This document shows, one piece after another, positions 47,528-59,559 of a stretch of 64,000 nucleotides of DNA. The first letter of the stretch is position 1; each line of letters starts with the position of its first letter. The notes beneath the pieces were generated by a model that ran no database searches, had not been told where the DNA came from, and was given only the letters and a program-made list of their open reading frames with translations. Source of the stretch: Alkaliphilus oremlandii OhILAs. Its GTDB lineage: Bacteria > Bacillota > Clostridia > Peptostreptococcales > Natronincolaceae. The DNA lies in contig NC_009922.1 in the NCBI RefSeq assembly GCF_000018325.1, forward strand, positions 1 to 64,000. The letters run 5' to 3'. The position numbers were made by a program, and so were the translations under genes.

Positions 47528-47676
47528 GACGAAAAATTAGTTTTTTACTAAACGAATATAATTTTCAAAAGAGATGCTTTATTAAGAGAAAGAAAGATTT
47601 ATAATAGAGGATTTATTAATAAATAATAGAATAGATTATTGTAACGAGAGAAATTCATATAAAAGGAGTGAGATGA

Positions 47677-48093
47677 GTGGCTTATGTAGTAATTGGAGAT
47701 CGCTTTGTAGATAGTGAAGATATTCTAAAGACAATTTTAAAAGGCACGGAGTTTAAGAAAGTAAAAGACCTGACAAAAGGCTCAAAAAGAGAAGATACCT
47801 TGGTTTTTCAGATTATACAAGATGTAAATCAATTAAAGAAAGAGCTGGATACAGAAGAAAGTGGCATAGCAATAGATGACGAAGAGCTTGTTGAGGAGCT
47901 AATGAGCTTAGCAGATGAAATCGCCTACAATATAGAAGAGTTTCTTCCGGAAGAAGTTGTTTGTTATGTATACTCTTATCACTATGACGAAGGGTTAGAG
48001 GAAATAAGAACGATTGTAGTTGCAGCTAGTGAAGAAATAGGTGGATTGAGATTGAGGGATGTGGCAGAAAGAATTCTGCGTTCCGTTGACTAA
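47677..48093 (+). CDS. Unrecognised conserved-looking protein, 138 aa
   Basis: GTG start at 47677 with AAGGAG 8 bases upstream. No family recognised. The protein is acidic, probably cytoplasmic, with an N-terminal beta strand (AYVVIGDRFVD), a helical acidic centre (DDEELVEELMSLADEIAYNIEEF) and a beta segment (EVVCYVYSYHYDEGLEEIRTIVVAASE). No signal peptide or membrane segment. It sits between aroE and the first L25 gene, with gaps of about 150 and 100 bases. Confidence 0.7.
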   Translation: MAYVVIGDRFVDSEDILKTILKGTEFKKVKDLTKGSKREDTLVFQIIQDVNQLKKELDTEESGIAIDDEELVEELMSLADEIAYNIEEFLPEEVVCYVYSYHYDEGLEEIRTIVVAASEEIGGLRLRDVAERILRSVD

Positions 48094-48195
48094 TAAAGTA
48101 AATAAAAAATATTGGTGAAAAATTTGAAATTTTCCTGTTAATTTGATTTAATAGTACTGAGCAATAAAATACAAATTAGAAGGGGGAATTTTAAC

Positions 48196-48789
48196 ATGGC
48201 TACACCGGTATTGAATATTGAACTAAGAGATTTTAAAGGAAAGAACCAAATGCTTAAGACAAGAAGAAGTGGAAATGTACCAGGAGTAGTTTACAGCAGA
48301 GGAGAAAAGACAAAAAAGGTACTATTCAATGAAAGAGAAATGGAAAAAATATTATCAAGATATGGTCAAAGTATGAAAATCGCTTTGAATCTTGGAGGAG
48401 AAAGATTCTTTGCAATCATTAAAGAAATACAAAAAGGTAGTATTCATAATGAAATATTGCATATAGACTTCCAAACATTAGATGAAAATGAAAAGGTCAA
48501 AATTCAAATGCCGATTCAAATTATTCATAGAGAAGAAGTAGAGTCTTCCGTTCGGTTGATGCAGATGAATATGAATGAAGTAGAAATTCAAACGTATCCG
48601 AGATATTTGCCAGATAAAGTAGAACTGGATGCTACTAAACTAAATGAAAAGGATGTTCTAACAATAGCGGATTTAGATATTGCAGAAAATGAGCATATTG
48701 AGATTTTAGAAGATAGAGAGAAAGTAATAGCTTCTTTCGCTTATATATCAAATAAAGCTGAGGTAGCTGCGACTGAAGCAGAAGCATAA
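48196..48789 (+). CDS. 50S ribosomal protein L25/general stress protein Ctc, paralogue 1
   Basis: 197 aa, two-domain (Ctc/TL5) form: N-terminal L25 domain binding 5S rRNA (RRSGNVPGVVYSRGEK...ERFFAIIKEIQKGSIHNEILHIDFQ) and a C-terminal beta domain. An alanine/glutamate-rich tail ends it. SD AGAAGGGGG. A second, diverged copy follows 206 bases downstream, and a 5S-containing rRNA operon begins about 0.9 kb beyond this gene. Confidence 0.88.
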   Translation: MATPVLNIELRDFKGKNQMLKTRRSGNVPGVVYSRGEKTKKVLFNEREMEKILSRYGQSMKIALNLGGERFFAIIKEIQKGSIHNEILHIDFQTLDENEKVKIQMPIQIIHREEVESSVRLMQMNMNEVEIQTYPRYLPDKVELDATKLNEKDVLTIADLDIAENEHIEILEDREKVIASFAYISNKAEVAATEAEA

Positions 48790-48800
48790 TTGAATCATAA

Positions 48801-48838
48801 TAACCGCCCCTATTAAAGTAATTATAGGGGCGGTTATT
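48801..48838 (+). terminator. Terminator between the two L25 genes
   Basis: 12-bp perfect stem TAACCGCCCCTA / TAGGGGCGGTTA. Downstream is T-rich (TTATTTAT). It makes the two L25 genes separate transcription units. Confidence 0.75.
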
Positions 48839-48995
48839 ATTTATAGGACTTAGAAAGGTTTAAAATAAAAAACATTTAAGTAAGGAACAGTTTAAAGATG
48901 TATATTAAATAGTTGGATATTTAAATTGATGAAAGGCATAAAAAAAATTTTTTTGGAAATAATCCATAGGAAAAACAAGTAGGAGTGATGAATAT

Positions 48996-49571
48996 ATGAA
49001 ATATGCCTTTCGTAGTGAAGTTAGAAAAAATGTGGGTAAAAATTCAAGTCATCGTCTAAGGGAAAAGGGATATGTGCCCGCAGTGATATATGGAAGTAAT
49101 ATAAATACAATTCCTATAGAATTGGACCACAATGAAGTACAAGAATGTATTAGAAATAATAATGGGGGAGGACTTGTAACACTAAACATAGATGAAAATG
49201 ACTATACCGTTTTTATAAAAGAAATTCAAAAGGACCCTGTTACAGGGAATATCATACACTTAGATTTTCAGCAAGTAGATCAAAATGAAAAAATACATGT
49301 ATTAGTTCCTATAATATTAAAAGGAAAATCGAATATTAAAAGAAGTGGATCGATTCTACAGCAGCAGCTAAGAGATTTAGAAGTAGAATGCTCTGCAAAC
49401 AACATCCCTAAAGCGCTAGAAGTAGATATCTCTCACTTTAAGCCAGGGGATACCTTAAAGGTTGGAGATGTTGAATTTGGAGAGGAGATTAGTATCGTTC
49501 ATGATGCTGAATCTATTATAGCATCCGTAGCCTTTGCTCAACAAAACATAGAAAGTGAAACAGAAGTTTAG
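48996..49571 (+). CDS. ctc: 50S ribosomal protein L25/general stress protein Ctc, paralogue 2
   Basis: 191 aa. L25 domain starts canonically (KYAFRSEVRKNVGKNSSHRLREKGYVPAVIYGS), nearer the family norm than paralogue 1, and has the FIKEIQKDPVTGNIIHLDFQQVD core plus the C-terminal Ctc domain. SD TAGGAGTG. In Bacillus ctc is a SigB-type stress gene; a SigB-like operon is present at 9.5 kb, but I see no clear SigB promoter here. Confidence 0.92.
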   Translation: MKYAFRSEVRKNVGKNSSHRLREKGYVPAVIYGSNINTIPIELDHNEVQECIRNNNGGGLVTLNIDENDYTVFIKEIQKDPVTGNIIHLDFQQVDQNEKIHVLVPIILKGKSNIKRSGSILQQQLRDLEVECSANNIPKALEVDISHFKPGDTLKVGDVEFGEEISIVHDAESIIASVAFAQQNIESETEV

Positions 49572-49576
49572 ATAAA

Positions 49577-49616
49577 AAACAGTGGGTATATAATAAAAAA
49601 TACCCACTGTTTTTTA
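49577..49616 (+). terminator. Terminator after the second L25 gene
   Basis: AAACAGTGGGTAT / ATACCCACTGTTT stem followed by TTTTTT, 6 bases after the stop codon. Confidence 0.88.
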
Positions 49617-49634
49617 AATTATATTTAAAACAAG

Positions 49635-49759
49635 TTGACAGTGTTTTAAAAAGGTGGTATAGTTGTAAAAGTCTTCACCAGTTACAGATACTTTGGAAAT
49701 GAATAAAAAAATTAAAGTATAAAATAAGTGTTGACATCAAATGATAAACGTGATATAGT
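49635..49759 (+). promoter_or_regulatory. Tandem promoters of rRNA operon 2
   Basis: P1: TTGACA 49635-49640, 17 bp, TATAGT 49658-49663. P2: TTGACA 49731-49736, 17 bp, TATAGT 49754-49759. A GTTCC / GGAAC hairpin follows, at the place where operons 1 and 3 have a GTCGCC-type hairpin. The shared leader starts near 49802. Confidence 0.85.
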
Positions 49760-49911
49760 ATTAAGAGTTCCCCTTAGGAACGCAAAAGGGCATAGCCCTA
49801 GAAAAGGTCTTTGAAAACTAAACAGTATAGATTTAAGCCAAAAATTTTTAAAGTCAGTTTAAAACTGAGCAATCCATTTTAAAGAATGGAACCCAGAAAT
49901 TCAAACAATTT

Positions 49912-54586
<4,675 letters not shown>

Positions 54587-54635
54587 AATACATTTTTCTA
54601 ACATTATTCAGTTTTGAGAGTACTATCTCTCAATG

Positions 54636-54753
54636 ATATCGTGGCTATAGCGAAGGGGTCACACCTGTTCCCATACCGAACACAGTAGTTAAGCCCTTCA
54701 GCGCTGATGGTACTTGGCGGGAAGCTGCCTGGGAGAGTAGGTCGCTGCGATAT
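54636..54753 (+). rRNA. rrf: 5S ribosomal RNA (operon 2)
   Basis: 118 bases, closed by ATATCG / CGATAT, same as the operon 1 copy. Confidence 0.95.
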
Positions 54754-54765
54754 ATTTAAAAGAAG

Positions 54766-54795
54766 AAGCATGGCTAATATGGCTATGCTTTTTTT
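54766..54795 (+). terminator. Terminator of rRNA operon 2
   Basis: Same AAGCATGGC / GCTATGCTT hairpin as operon 1, followed by seven T. Identity to operon 1 ends here. Confidence 0.9.
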
Positions 54796-54875
54796 ATTTT
54801 AAGCACTTGAATTCTAAGCTTCATCTAGAATTCAGTGGGCCATAAAGTTTGTGAGCCTAAGCGAACAAATTTTAT
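54796..54875 (-). repeat. Family B intergenic repeat, minus-strand copy
   Basis: 80 bp, directly abutting the rRNA operon 2 terminator. In its own orientation it runs from ATAAAATTTGTTCG to AAGTGCTTAAAAT. Hairpins: AAAATTTGT / ACAAACTTT and CACTGAATTCTA / TTAGAATTCAAGTG. Confidence 0.8.
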
Positions 54876-55094
54876 TTTTGCAATTTGAAATTTTATAAAT
54901 ATACGATTGCAAAATAATGCAATAGACATTAAAAAATTTTAAAGTAAAATGATATATTTAAGCAGGATTTTTAAAATATAAGTAGAAATTATATATAACA
55001 TAAGTATTCTATTCGATTGGAATTTTAATCAAGAGTAAGTCTTATTTGTAGATATACTTAAAATATAATTCAATATTTTAAAGGAAGTGGAGTC
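54876..55094. other. AT-rich gap after rRNA operon 2
   Basis: No gene or strong structure seen. Several TATAAT-like words; promoter for the following small gene presumably lies here. Confidence 0.4.
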
Positions 55095-55265
55095 TTGAAT
55101 ACCAAAAAAATTATTAATTTAGATGAGTATAGAAACAAAAAAAACAACAGAAAAGATAATCAACCAAATAATATAAATAGCTCAAAAGAAATAGAAGATG
55201 ATCGTAAAAATACATTCGATTTGTTTATGAAGGTATTAAAAACAATGAGACAAGAATCCTACTAA
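55095..55265 (+). CDS. Small hydrophilic hypothetical protein, 56 aa
   Basis: TTG start with GGAAGTGGAG as SD 5-6 bases upstream, and a strong terminator after the stop. The translation begins MNTKKIINLDEYRNKKNNR and ends FMKVLKTMRQESY. Asparagine- and lysine-rich, no membrane segment. No family recognised, although short proteins opening with IINLDEYR occur widely in Firmicutes (from memory). Confidence 0.6.
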   Translation: MNTKKIINLDEYRNKKNNRKDNQPNNINSSKEIEDDRKNTFDLFMKVLKTMRQESY

Positions 55266-55304
55266 AAAGACTAGACCATTTTATTAGTGGTCTAGTCTTT
55301 TTTT
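55264..55304. terminator. Terminator after the 56-aa gene, convergent with the acetyltransferase
   Basis: AAAAGACTAGACCA / TGGTCTAGTCTTTT stem followed by T; the A run on the left allows use on the minus strand as well. Confidence 0.88.
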
Positions 55305-55319
55305 TAATGTAATAGGATT

Positions 55320-55952
55320 TTAAATGGATTTATGATAAATAAGTGTTGTCAGTACTTGATTGAGATAATCTTCGTACCTCATTCCAGCTAAGGTGTAATT
55401 TTGCTTTATCCTAAAGGATAATGAGGCAAAATTTGGCGTTGGACTGATAATGGTCTCCGCAAAGATATCGTGGATCCCCTTTGCTTTGATATCGGGTATT
55501 AATTTTTTATATAACTCGCTACCGATTCCTTTGCCGGTTAAATGGGACAAAATTGCAGTTTTATCAATTAATATAAAATCATCCGTTTTATTAATATCAA
55601 AATCTGGCTTCCAATAAACTTCCTCGGTCCATCCTTCGTTATATTTCAACCACTGCTCTTTCGTATAAGCGATTAGAAATCCAACGATTTTATTATAATT
55701 TTCAGCTACATAAAAATGATCCAACTCAAAAATTTTCTCCAATAACTGTGCTTGATAATGCTTAGGATTCGAAGCGTAATCGTCTATTAGAAAACCTTGA
55801 GTTGCTTCTTTTTTATTGTTTCCAACAGAACATGCGATACTATAGATGCTGTGCAAATCCCTTGGACTGGCTTTTCGAACCTTTATGCCATCTTTTCTAC
55901 TGATGAATTCATTCTCCAAAATATTAATGTTTTTAAGTTTTAATTGATCCAT
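55320..55952 (-). CDS. GNAT-family N-acetyltransferase under c-di-AMP riboswitch
   Basis: 210 aa from MDQLKLKN; AAGGGAGG is 7 bases upstream, whereas the longer reading from 56048 would begin in the riboswitch terminator region. GNAT fold: KVRKASPRDLHSIYSIA, FYVAENYNKIVGFLIAYTK (strands beta2-4) and the acetyl-CoA loop LTGKGIGSELYKKLIPDIKAKG. Substrate unknown. A c-di-AMP riboswitch upstream suggests a part in osmotic or cell-wall homeostasis, for example making an acetylated compatible solute (inference). No lysine 2,3-aminomutase gene is adjacent, so an AblB role is unsupported. Confidence 0.8.
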   Translation of the reverse strand: MDQLKLKNINILENEFISRKDGIKVRKASPRDLHSIYSIACSVGNNKKEATQGFLIDDYASNPKHYQAQLLEKIFELDHFYVAENYNKIVGFLIAYTKEQWLKYNEGWTEEVYWKPDFDINKTDDFILIDKTAILSHLTGKGIGSELYKKLIPDIKAKGIHDIFAETIISPTPNFASLSFRIKQNYTLAGMRYEDYLNQVLTTLIYHKSI

Positions 55953-56052
55953 AAAATACCTCCCTTGAATAATTTTAACAGGTGTAAATGGTACGGAAAA
56001 ATAAGAGTTAGATGTTAAAGATATTGAAGGAGAGAAAAATAGAATCAAATAA

Positions 56053-56081
56053 AATAAAAAGACTATAAGAAACTTATAGCC
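56053..56081 (-). terminator. Riboswitch-associated intrinsic terminator
   Basis: Minus strand: GGCTATAAG / CTTATAGTC, loop TTT, followed by TTTTTATTTT. It lies between the c-di-AMP aptamer and the acetyltransferase start, as expected for a transcription-terminating OFF switch. Confidence 0.75.
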
Positions 56082-56104
56082 TGAAAAGTATATACAGTGC
56101 TTTT

Positions 56105-56230
56105 AGTCTCCCCTTTCAACGCTTACGAGGTTAGCTGACGGATTCGGATCGAAAGAGTTGACCCGTCTCATAGATATGAGATTCACCCCAAAATAATGGT
56201 TCCCCCGCTTCTTAAAAGAATTCAGCGCTA
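56105..56230 (-). promoter_or_regulatory. c-di-AMP riboswitch (ydaO/yuaA type)
   Basis: On the minus strand the conserved blocks occur in order: GCGGGGGAACCA, then TGGGGTGAATC, then GACGGGTCAACTC, then ATCCGAATCCGTCAGCTAAC followed by CTCGTAAGCGTTG. These are the signature words of the ydaO aptamer. It is followed by an intrinsic terminator and the acetyltransferase gene. Confidence 0.92.
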
Positions 56231-56409
56231 TGTATATATTTGTTCATATATACATCAATAAACTCAAATATTGATTGCATATATTATAATATGAAAATTG
56301 TAAAAAGTCAATAAAAGGATAGAGATTTTATTTGATGTATAAAATTAAAGTGGAAGGCTAAATCTAATGAATAGGAATACTAAGAACTATAGCGGAAAGG
56401 AAGTTTTTT

Positions 56410-56616
56410 ATGTCAGGTGAATTTGACTATCCCATTATCGACGATTTTCAACAATTGTATGAGGATGGGTATCGATGCATCAATTATGAAGTTAATGCAA
56501 ATGATGATCAGTTTACAGTGTATTTAAAGAATTTTGAACAGGAAAAAACCATGGTATTAAAATGTTGTCCTAAGGAAGGTATGATATTAAAAAACTATAT
56601 AGACAGAATCTCCTAG
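56410..56616 (+). CDS. Small hypothetical protein, 68 aa
   Basis: SD AAAGGAAG 8 bases before the ATG. No family recognised. The sequence begins MSGEFDYPIIDDFQQLYEDG and has strands like EVNANDDQFTVYLKNFEQEKTMVLKCC, suggesting a small beta-rich cytoplasmic protein; adjacent cysteines CC near the end. A weak hairpin follows. Confidence 0.6.
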   Translation: MSGEFDYPIIDDFQQLYEDGYRCINYEVNANDDQFTVYLKNFEQEKTMVLKCCPKEGMILKNYIDRIS

Positions 56617-56725
56617 TGATTGGGGCTATATTAATTATTATATAGCGCTTTTTCATATGACAATAAAAGTGGGATGTTAAAAAATAACTTCCTATTATGA
56701 TCAAAATATGTTATATTGATATTTA

Positions 56726-56765
56726 TGTCAGTTCGCAACCATCCTGACAATAAACAAAACTAGGA
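56726..56765 (+). promoter_or_regulatory. preQ1-I riboswitch upstream of queT
   Basis: P1 stem GTCAG (56727-56731) / CTGAC (56744-56748) encloses the loop TTCGCAACCATC, followed by the A-rich tail AATAAACAAAACTAGG, which runs into the SD AGGAGG. CC in the loop can pair with GG at the SD edge, closing the pseudoknot and hiding the SD, so translational control is expected. Confidence 0.82.
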
Positions 56766-56774
56766 GGAAGAAAG

Positions 56775-57257
56775 ATGAAAATGAATAAGAGTAAGTTTTT
56801 GACGCAAGCTGCCATGATCGCAGCAATTTATGTGGTCTTAGTGGAGGTTTTTAAACCCATAAGCTACGGAATCATGCAGATAAGGATTGCAGAGATATTA
56901 ACGGTACTGCCTTATTTTACTCCGGCTGCAATACCGGGGCTAACGGTAGGTGTTATCATATCCAATGTTATTGGACCCTATGGTTTCCTTGATATTGTTG
57001 TAGGGAGTTTGGCAACTTTAATTGCTGCCTATTTAACCCATAAGATTGGAAGAAAATTATGGGCACCGTTACCACCGATTATAGTAAATGCTATTTTTGT
57101 TGGTCTTATGCTATATTATATATTCTTAGGGTCTCCAGATGAAATGCCACTAACTGCAATTATGGGTTGGGTAGCTTTAGGACAGGTTATTGTATGCTAT
57201 GGTTTAGGATATCCGTTTATGGCTATTTTAGATAAGTATAAAAATAATATTTTTTAG
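56775..57257 (+). CDS. queT: Queuosine precursor transporter QueT
   Basis: 160 aa, about five membrane segments; QueT is the substrate-binding (S) component of an ECF-type importer for queuosine precursors. Features: AAIYVVLVEVFKPISYGIMQIRIAEILTVLPYFTPAAIPGL and an N/D-rich membrane loop. No ECF energy module is adjacent; it would share one encoded elsewhere. The preQ1 riboswitch immediately upstream supports the assignment. Confidence 0.9.
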   Translation: MKMNKSKFLTQAAMIAAIYVVLVEVFKPISYGIMQIRIAEILTVLPYFTPAAIPGLTVGVIISNVIGPYGFLDIVVGSLATLIAAYLTHKIGRKLWAPLPPIIVNAIFVGLMLYYIFLGSPDEMPLTAIMGWVALGQVIVCYGLGYPFMAILDKYKNNIF

Positions 57258-57286
57258 AATATCAAATTAATAACAAACTTAAATAG

Positions 57287-57327
57287 AAGGTAGAATAAGT
57301 AATTTACATTGCTTGTTCTACCTTTTA
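57287..57327 (+). terminator. Terminator after queT
   Basis: AAGGTAGAA(T)AAG / CTTGTTCTACCTT stem followed by TT; ends the queT transcript ahead of the regulator gene. Confidence 0.7.
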
Positions 57328-57366
57328 CAATATAGGTAGAACAGTTTTGAAGAAAGGAGCTTTCCT

Positions 57367-59235
57367 ATGGATAAAAAAATAGGAGTCATTGCGTCTGATG
57401 AAGAGTTAAAAAGTAGAATCATTGAATTGTTTAGGGACGATGTTCAGCGTGGTAAGATCATGATCGATGTTTTGGATTCGGATACGATCGATGAGCAAGG
57501 ACGAATCCTAGAAGGTAAAGGGGCACGGGCAATTATCGCCAGAAGTGGGGGATATAAACACACGGTCGGTAAAGTGAATATTCCAGTGATCCATTTAAAT
57601 GTAACGACTCCTGATATTATACAGGCCATAGTAACGGCAAAGAAATACAATAAGGATATTGTTCTGGTCATATCAGATTTAGACTACTTTGATTATGACT
57701 CATGGAAGGATTTGATGAATGCGAATATCATTCTAGAAAGATTTCATAGCAAAGATGAAATTTACGAGAGGGTCCTAAAGTACAAGGACATAAAAAAAGA
57801 GGTCGTAATCGTAGGTGGTGGCATACCTTGTTCTTTAGCTCGAAAATGGGGCATGGATAATGTCTTTATCAATGCCAGTAAAGAATCGATCTATGAGGTC
57901 ATGGGGCACGCAAAGGAGGTTATTGATAATTTATATGAACAAAAATATAATAATACGGTTCTAAAAACCATATTGGATGAAGTTCATGATGCGGTCATTG
58001 TGATGAATTATGAGGGAAAGGTTCGATTATATAATGAAAGAGCGATGGAACTACTGAAAAAAGATCGAGAAGAAATAATTGGAGGCAATTTATCAGAGGT
58101 TCTACCAGAGCTGAACTTTATCAAAGATGCCTTTGAAAGAAAAATAGATATTAGTAATAAGATCATGACGATAAAGAATATTACGATCACAGTCAACACT
58201 TCAATACTAGTAATGGATGGAAAAACAGAAGGAATTTTATGCACCTTTCAAGATATTAGTAATTTACAGAGTTTAGAGAAGAAAATACGACATGAATTAA
58301 ATAAAAAGGGATTGATTGCTAAATATACCTTTGATGATGTTGTAGGTTTTAGCCATATTATGGAGGAAGTCGTGGGGAAGGCTAAAAAAATAGGGCAAAG
58401 TGATAATACGGTCATCATATACGGTGAGAGCGGAACGGGAAAGGAGATATTTGCCCAAAGCATCCATAATATCAGCAAAAGAAGTAAAGAACCTTTTGTA
58501 GCAATCAATTGTGCTGCCATTTCAGAAAATCTTTTAGAAAGTGAACTCTTTGGATATGAAGAGGGGTCCTTCACAGGTGCAAGAAAGGGAGGAAAGCCGG
58601 GGCTGTTTGAGATTGCTCACGGTGGAACCATTTTTTTAGATGAAATCAACAGTATCTCCTACAGCTTGCAGGGAAAACTGCTGCGTGTATTGCAAGAGAA
58701 GGAGACCATGAGGATTGGATCGGATTACGTTATTCCATTAAACATTCGAATCATTGCAGCAACTAATGAAGAACTAAAGACCATGGTAGAGGAAGGAAGG
58801 TTTAGAAAGGATTTATTTTATCGGTTAAATATCTTAGAACTGCATATTCCTCCTTTGCGTGAGAGAAAAGAGGACATCCTTCCACTGTTTAAATATTTTA
58901 TGGGGGATATTGCGAAAGACTTGAGCTATGAAGTGCCCTCTGCTATAGAGGAAAAACTTTTAGCCTATCGGTGGCCTGGTAATGCAAGAGAGCTAAGAAA
59001 TATCGCGGAAAGATACATCATTTTTAAAGAGATCGATATTGATTCAAAGGAAATCCATAAAAATCCAAGCAATATAGAGAACGATAGTATCTGCATCAAT
59101 TTAAGAGAAATCAACCGATACGTAGAGGAAAAGGTAATAGAAATGCTTGTTAATCAAGGAATGACAAAGACAGAAATTGCAAATATTTTAGGTATTAGCA
59201 GAACAGCATTGTGGAAAAAAATTAAATCGGAGTAG
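57367..59235 (+). CDS. Sigma-54-dependent activator with PrpR_N and PAS domains
   Basis: 622 aa. PrpR_N-type sensor domain (about 1-180, with ARSGGYKHTVGKVNIPVIHL), PAS (about 195-305), AAA+ domain with Walker A GESGTGKE at 353-360, and a Fis-type HTH at the C-terminus (MTKTEIANILGISRTALWKKI). The sigma-54 contact loop reads GSFTGA (400-405) rather than GAFTGA, a rarer functional variant. Adjacent to iorAB, which has a -24/-12 promoter, so it probably activates them in response to an aromatic amino acid or 2-oxoacid (inference). SD AAAGGAG. Confidence 0.88.
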   Translation: MDKKIGVIASDEELKSRIIELFRDDVQRGKIMIDVLDSDTIDEQGRILEGKGARAIIARSGGYKHTVGKVNIPVIHLNVTTPDIIQAIVTAKKYNKDIVLVISDLDYFDYDSWKDLMNANIILERFHSKDEIYERVLKYKDIKKEVVIVGGGIPCSLARKWGMDNVFINASKESIYEVMGHAKEVIDNLYEQKYNNTVLKTILDEVHDAVIVMNYEGKVRLYNERAMELLKKDREEIIGGNLSEVLPELNFIKDAFERKIDISNKIMTIKNITITVNTSILVMDGKTEGILCTFQDISNLQSLEKKIRHELNKKGLIAKYTFDDVVGFSHIMEEVVGKAKKIGQSDNTVIIYGESGTGKEIFAQSIHNISKRSKEPFVAINCAAISENLLESELFGYEEGSFTGARKGGKPGLFEIAHGGTIFLDEINSISYSLQGKLLRVLQEKETMRIGSDYVIPLNIRIIAATNEELKTMVEEGRFRKDLFYRLNILELHIPPLRERKEDILPLFKYFMGDIAKDLSYEVPSAIEEKLLAYRWPGNARELRNIAERYIIFKEIDIDSKEIHKNPSNIENDSICINLREINRYVEEKVIEMLVNQGMTKTEIANILGISRTALWKKIKSE

Positions 59236-59470
59236 ATTGTCCAACTAGAGAACTGAAAAGATACTTATACGGAGCGTTCATAAAACATAACATGATGATA
59301 ACTTTAGTTAACACATAGATTTTATAAAAGGCATAAATTTTTAACAAGAGATAGGGCAATAAAATTTCAAAAGCATATTGTAAGAATACTGAAACTATTT
59401 AGAATACATAGTTTGAGACGGAATGAAGTTAAATTCACAGGACAACTAAATCTATAGAAACCATTAAAAA

Positions 59471-59495
59471 ATACAGGATAATATCCTGTATTTTT
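59471..59495 (+). terminator. Inverted repeat: terminator of the regulator gene or operator
   Basis: ATACAGGAT-AAT-ATCCTGTAT followed by TTTT, 235 bases after the regulator stop. Its T run overlaps the -24 element of the iorA promoter, so termination and promoter signals are fused. Confidence 0.55.
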
Positions 59496-59510
59496 GGCAT
59501 TAAAGTTGCA
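59495..59510 (+). promoter_or_regulatory. Sigma-54 (-24/-12) promoter of iorAB
   Basis: TTGGCATTAAAGTTGCA, with GG at 59496-59497 and GC at 59508-59509 spaced 12 bases as required. It lies 50 bases upstream of iorA. The region 59236-59470 holds no gene; a weak palindrome TAACT-TT-AGTTA (59299-59310) about 190 bases upstream could be an activator site. Confidence 0.85.
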
Positions 59511-59559
59511 TATATAATTATATACCTATGTCCAATAGAAAAATACAAGGAGTGAGGTC

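Noticed and set aside
55953..56048. 32-residue N-terminal extension of the acetyltransferase
   Set aside because: It would start within the riboswitch expression platform and has no SD, whereas ATG 55952 has AAGGGAGG.
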